Shown piece by piece: positions 59,816-64,000 of a DNA stretch of 64,000 nucleotides. The DNA is taken from positions 1,116,001 through 1,180,000 of the forward strand of contig BQMF02000030.1 of assembly GCA_027922465.2 (NCBI GenBank). The letters are read 5' to 3'. The position numbers were made by a program, and so were the translations under genes. Each line of letters begins with the position of its first letter. The stretch's first letter is position 1. This DNA is from Turritopsis dohrnii. Taxonomy: Eukaryota; Cnidaria; Hydrozoa; Anthoathecata; Oceaniidae. Under the pieces are notes generated by a model. It ran no database searches, was not told the origin of the DNA, and saw nothing but the letters and a program-made list of their open reading frames with translations.

Positions 59816-61609
59816 TGTCAAAATTTCAATAAACTGTGGCGAGATTTATAGAAGCTGTAGGTCTTTTTTTCACGGCTAAGTTTAACGTATTGTCCGCAAA
59901 CCTTTTGCCAAAAAAGGGAGGGTCCAAAGAGGAGAGTTAAGGTAGGCCAAGATTGAACGTGACTAGATAAGTGTAATGAAATGTCTATACATCTAAAAAG
60001 AAGGATAGGGGGATAGGATAATTTGGTATTGTGATGTTGGTCTATTTCTAAATGATGGTAAGATGTTGAAAAAAGTATTCAACAAATAACAAATAAATAT
60101 TCAACATGAAAATCGAATTAAACGGGGAAATTTTCGCCTTAGAAAAGGTATATTCTTCCCGGAAATTCACGTTCAACAAACTTCTGTTAAAATATCGTCT
60201 TCATGCTTAGTAGTAATCAGGTGCGGTGATAACGGTTTTGTGGAACACACATGTGAGATGGGAAATAATGTGACCGACATATCCCGGTTGACGAAAAATC
60301 TATGGCAAACACTAAGCATTAAATTAGCCTGGGATACGAATAGACTAAAATAATATGATAATATGGAAACCTTGGTAAAACTTTTTACCACATCAACTTC
60401 GAAAATGATATACGGAAATCCCGTGTCGAAAAAAGGGTGACAAAAAATATAATCAAGGTGTGCAAACCCCGTGACGAAAATTTGAATCACCTAATTGCGA
60501 CGATGAAAATAAAAGTGTGACACGCACTCGCTTTGTCTCTCTGCCTGTCTGTCATTTATATCTTTTGCTTTTGTTTGCTTCAATATGGTTGTTTCATAGT
60601 GTGGATTGTAGCTGTTCTTCACTGAAATCTTTTTCTTTTAGGTCAGAAAAGAAAAGGTGTATAACCATTAAAGAAATGAAGCAGATGGTTAAATTATGAT
60701 GTTGTGAGGGATAGTTAAGAGAAGAATGGATTATGTATTTCATAAATTCATTAATTATTGCTGTGATGTGATATGACTACTAGCTGTGCTACTACAAATA
60801 AGAAGCATTGCATTGCATTGCTGGATGGATTCTTATATTTTGTGATGATTACACATCATTTTGTGTTATGGTAATTGTTTACGTACTATGCCTGGGTACT
60901 ATATAAGTTTCGCATTATGTTTTACTGTTGTTACTTTTTATCTTTTTGGTATATTGAATTATGACTTTGGTAGGGCATTTCATTGTTTCAATTATTTTTA
61001 TTATTTTGATGTTTGGCTGTGTATCCCACGTTAAAAGTCTTTATGTAGTTTAGCTCCAGTGTTGAGTGTTGAACCCGTATTAACTTATAGCATTGGTTGA
61101 TTTTATAGACTTTCCAATCAAAAGCTTTACAAATTCTGTCATTGAATTTGTGTTTTTAATTAATTATTTTTAGGATAAATGCGTACATGAATTTACTTTT
61201 TGTTTTTTGTTTTGTTTTTTATTTCAACTATTTCATAGCATGATTATCTTTTTCTGCATTTTTATACAATTGAAATATTTTTTAGGTAAGATTAATAATA
61301 ATAAAACAGCACGTAAACCGTTAAAGAAATGAAACTCATGGTTCTTATCATGATGTTGATGGTTTTAGGAAGAACAGATTGTATATATATCATTTCAAAA
61401 ATTCATTAATAGTTCCTGTCCAATGTAACTTCCGCACAAAAGAAACACAGTTAGAAGGTATCGATTTGTTTTCAATTCACATTTTGTAATATTTATTATG
61501 TCTTATGTATTATGTCTGGGTAAACAGTTATATATTGCATTTATAGTGTTATATATTGCATTTTTTTACATTAAAGTTACTTCTCTTCTGCGTATGAATA
61601 TATAATCTG
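59816..61609. other. Intergenic with a pair of diverged direct repeats
   Basis: No gene seen. About 60650-60930 and 61310-61570 share an order of motifs (AACCRTTAAAGAAATGAA, ATGATGTTG, TTATGTMTTATGYCTGGGTA), suggesting an old duplication, perhaps the 5' part of the LINE. Confidence 0.4.
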
Positions 61610-61613
61610 AGCC

Positions 61614-63841
61614 ATGTTGCATGTGACATTGACAGATGTAATACCATGCCATACGGTCAGCGACCATGACTCCCCGTTCATGAATGTAAACATAAGAGCC
61701 GAAGCATTCCAACCTCGACACAAATACATACGTGATTTAAAAAACTTTGATGTTGAAAAGTTCAAACAGGACTTCTCCCACATCCCTTTCAGCGCCGTGT
61801 ACACACTTGAAGATCCAAATGAACAACTAAGTGTCTTCAATTCGCTTATATTGGATTGCTTAAATGAGCATGCACCTATAAAACGATGCAAAATGACTCG
61901 TCCACCTGCACCTTGGATGAAAGATCTTGATATAATCGGACTGAAAAAGTGTTGTCACGAACGTCAAAGTAAAGCCCATCAATCGAAATCCGTCGAAGAC
62001 TGGCGCAATTATCGAGCAATAAAAAGTGAGCTGAAAAAGAAAATCAAAACAACAAAGAAATTGTTCTATAAAAAAGCTCTGTCATCTCATCGCCCAAAAG
62101 AAGTTTGGCAAACAATCCAAAAAATCTTAAAACCCAATTACAAGCCAATCCTAGAAAGCCCTGATTCCCTAAATCAACACTATAATCAAGTGGCCGATAA
62201 TCTGACTAGAGCCAAGCGAACATCGATTAAGGATATGACAGAGCTGATCAACAATATTCCTGATATGGACGATAACGCTTTCTCACTCTCCTGTACCACC
62301 TACCAAGATGTACGTAAGGCGTTAAATGGAATAAGAAGTGACTGTTCTACTGGACATGACCAAATCCCCATCAACCTAATGAAACCTGTTGCAGAATTCA
62401 TCATTTCACCATTGACTTTTATCATCAATATATGGAAACAAATACTTTTCCCGATCTGTGGAAAATAGCAAGGATAAGTCCAATTCCAAAAATACAAAAT
62501 CCAACATCGCCAAATGATTACCGTCCAATTTCCGTGTTACCGATCTTTTCAAAGATATATGAAAGAGTCGTCCTTCAACAGCTAGTCAATCACATCGACA
62601 ACAAGACCCTGTATAAAACAACTCAACATGGGTTTCGAAAATCACACTCGACAGTAAGCTGTCTTCTCAAGTTCAAAGATGATATCTTGAAAGCTATGAA
62701 GAAAGGAGAAGTCACCATTTCTGTCTTCGCTGATTACTCAAAAGCATTCGACACAATTGCATTCAAGAAACTGATTGAGAAACTTAGCACTTTAAACATA
62801 TCAAAATCCTTCCTATGGTGGATCACAAACTACCTCTCAGACAGACAGCACTTTGTTCAAATCGACGATAAAACGTCTGAGACGATGACAATTGGTTTCG
62901 GTGTTCCACAAGGTTCCATTCTCGGGCCAGTTATCTTTAACCTGTACGTTTCCGACCTGTCAACACAACTAACGCATTCAAAAACGTTACAATACGCAGA
63001 TGACACAAAGATTTACATCCACGCTTGTCCAAACGAGTTAAAGGAGAGATCAGAAGCAATTAGTGAAGACGTTCAAAACCTGCGCAGCTGGTCGCACGAT
63101 TCTAATCTTGTCTTCAACGAAAAAAAGACAAAAGCAATGACCTTCTGCACCAAACAGCTTTACCAACACCATAAAGATAAAATCGATTGTGTCAATGTAA
63201 TATGTGGAAACAAACATCTAAACAAGACGAAAACGATGAAAGTACTGGGGGTTACTTTCAGTGAACATCTCGAATGGAACGACCACCTCAACTACGTTTC
63301 CAGTAATTGTTTCTCGATACTCAGAACTTTAAAACACCTAAAACGCTACGCATCATTTAACGTCAGAAGAAACCTTGCCCAAACATTAGTGCTATCGAAA
63401 CTTGACTATGGAAACATCATCACAAATCCGTTACCGAAGTATCTGCAGTGCCGTCTTCAAAAAGTTATGAACGCGGCTGCCGGGTTTGTCCTGGGCAAAC
63501 ACGCAAAGGAGTCCGATTGTTTGAAACTATCGTGGCTCCCAATCGCAGAACGAATCGAATACGCCACAGCCGTCTTAGCGTTTAAAGGCATCCACGATCA
63601 AAATATCGCTCAAAACCTTCAAGTCGCACTAAGAACCGATGTCAGAACGCTACGGAGTAACAGAGAAAATGCTGGTCCAATAATTGAATGCAGAGACGAG
63701 TTCGACTCTTATCTGAAAAACGCCTCAAAAGTCTTCAACGAGCTACCGAAATCGATCCGTGATGTCACAAGTTTAAATATTTTCAAAACAAAAACATTCA
63801 ACTATCTGAAAGATAAAGCTATGGCTAGAACGTTAAAATGA
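61614..63841 (+). pseudogene. LINE ORF2: endonuclease end plus reverse transcriptase, one frameshift
   Basis: Frame 1 (61614-62468) begins with the last endonuclease motif (TVSDHDSP, the catalytic SDH), then a linker rich in Lys and Trp (PAPWMKDLDI; WRNYRAIKSEL) and the RT N-terminus to FIINIWKQI. A one-base indel in the CTTTTCCC tract near 62446-62456 moves to frame 2 (62432-63841): WKIARISPIPK, DYRPISVLP, motif A FADYSKAFD (99-107), motif B GFGVPQGSILGP (155-166) and motif C YADD (188-191), followed by the thumb and a C-terminal region ending in RTLK. All RT catalytic aspartates are present, so only the frameshift and 5' loss disable this copy. It is much less decayed than the LINE fragment at 6720. 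Confidence 0.9.
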
Positions 63842-63978
63842 AATATATCTTTAAAAAAAAAAAAAAAATAAAAAAAAATTACGTTTTCTTATTACGGTTA
63901 TACATATACATAATATTTATTTGCATTTCTAGGAGAAGAACCATGTAAATTATTAATGGATCTAGAAATAAATTGGTT

Positions 63979-64000
63979 ATTATTATTATTATTATTATTT
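63979..64000 (+). repeat. (TTA)n tail of the LINE
   Basis: GGTTATTATTATTATTATTA to the window edge. Confidence 0.85.

Larger units (their letters stand above)
61610..64000 (+). mobile_element. LINE retrotransposon (CR1/Jockey-type), 5'-truncated
   Basis: Starts inside the endonuclease near 61610 and reaches the right edge, where A-rich tracts (63853-63880), AATAAA (63969) and a (TTA)n tail (63979-64000) mark its 3' end. Confidence 0.9.

Overview
The window looks like nuclear DNA from an animal, most likely a cnidarian. It is AT-rich, its genes are split by GT-AG introns, and it holds a ciliary axoneme gene (CCDC40). Its transposons (Penelope-like, CR1/Jockey-type LINEs, a BEL/Pao-like LTR element, many non-autonomous inverted-repeat elements) include types common in cnidarian genomes. 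The species assignment is inference; no rRNA, mitochondrial or marker gene is present.

Layout. 1-0.5 kb: fragments of a minus-strand gene that leaves the window. 1.1-2.1 kb: two head-to-tail copies of a ~480 bp repeat (Helentron/HINE-like). 2.2-5.8 kb: a decayed BEL/Pao-like LTR element on the minus strand. 6.7-7.57 kb: a 5'-truncated LINE end. 7.7-12.8 kb: a nest of MITE-like elements, including a 760 bp GTTAAG-rich inverted-repeat element and a 3 kb foldback element whose arms contain 19-bp tandem repeats. 12.96-28.1 kb: the complete CCDC40 gene, plus strand, 17 exons, 1016 codons. Its introns hold a 1.44 kb inverted-repeat element, a Penelope-like element with GIY-YIG domain and a decayed hammerhead ribozyme, and a 21-bp minisatellite. 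29.1-29.86 kb: a MULE-like element with 9-bp target duplication that carries a HIRAN-like ORF. 30.6-33.1 kb: a minus-strand gene for a secreted six-EF-hand protein (CREC-like) with a novel GQCGG-repeat N-terminus. 35.6-36.1 kb: pogo/Tigger-like MITE. 37.0-42.4 kb (perhaps to 45.5 kb): an unrecognised minus-strand gene reconstructed from at least 11 exons with consistent phases. 43.2-46.5 kb: ~300 bp inverted repeats flanking a broken CXC-domain ORF. 47.4-47.9 kb: MITE. 48.4-52.7 kb: a five-exon gene for a helix-hairpin-helix protein. 53.8-54.6 kb: a two-exon gene on the minus strand for a repeat protein. 56.5-57.8 kb: a small coiled-coil gene. 59.5-59.8 kb: nested palindromic MITEs. 61.6-64 kb: a LINE with partial endonuclease and full reverse transcriptase, broken by one frameshift.

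The host genes do not form a pathway. CCDC40 works in ciliary motility; the EF-hand protein belongs in the secretory pathway or outside the cell; the HhH protein probably binds nucleic acid. The strongest novelty is in the repeats: about ten distinct inverted-repeat families, one of them (about 120 bp, palindromic, ends CCCAGTGGGC) present roughly ten times in introns and flanks of most genes here.
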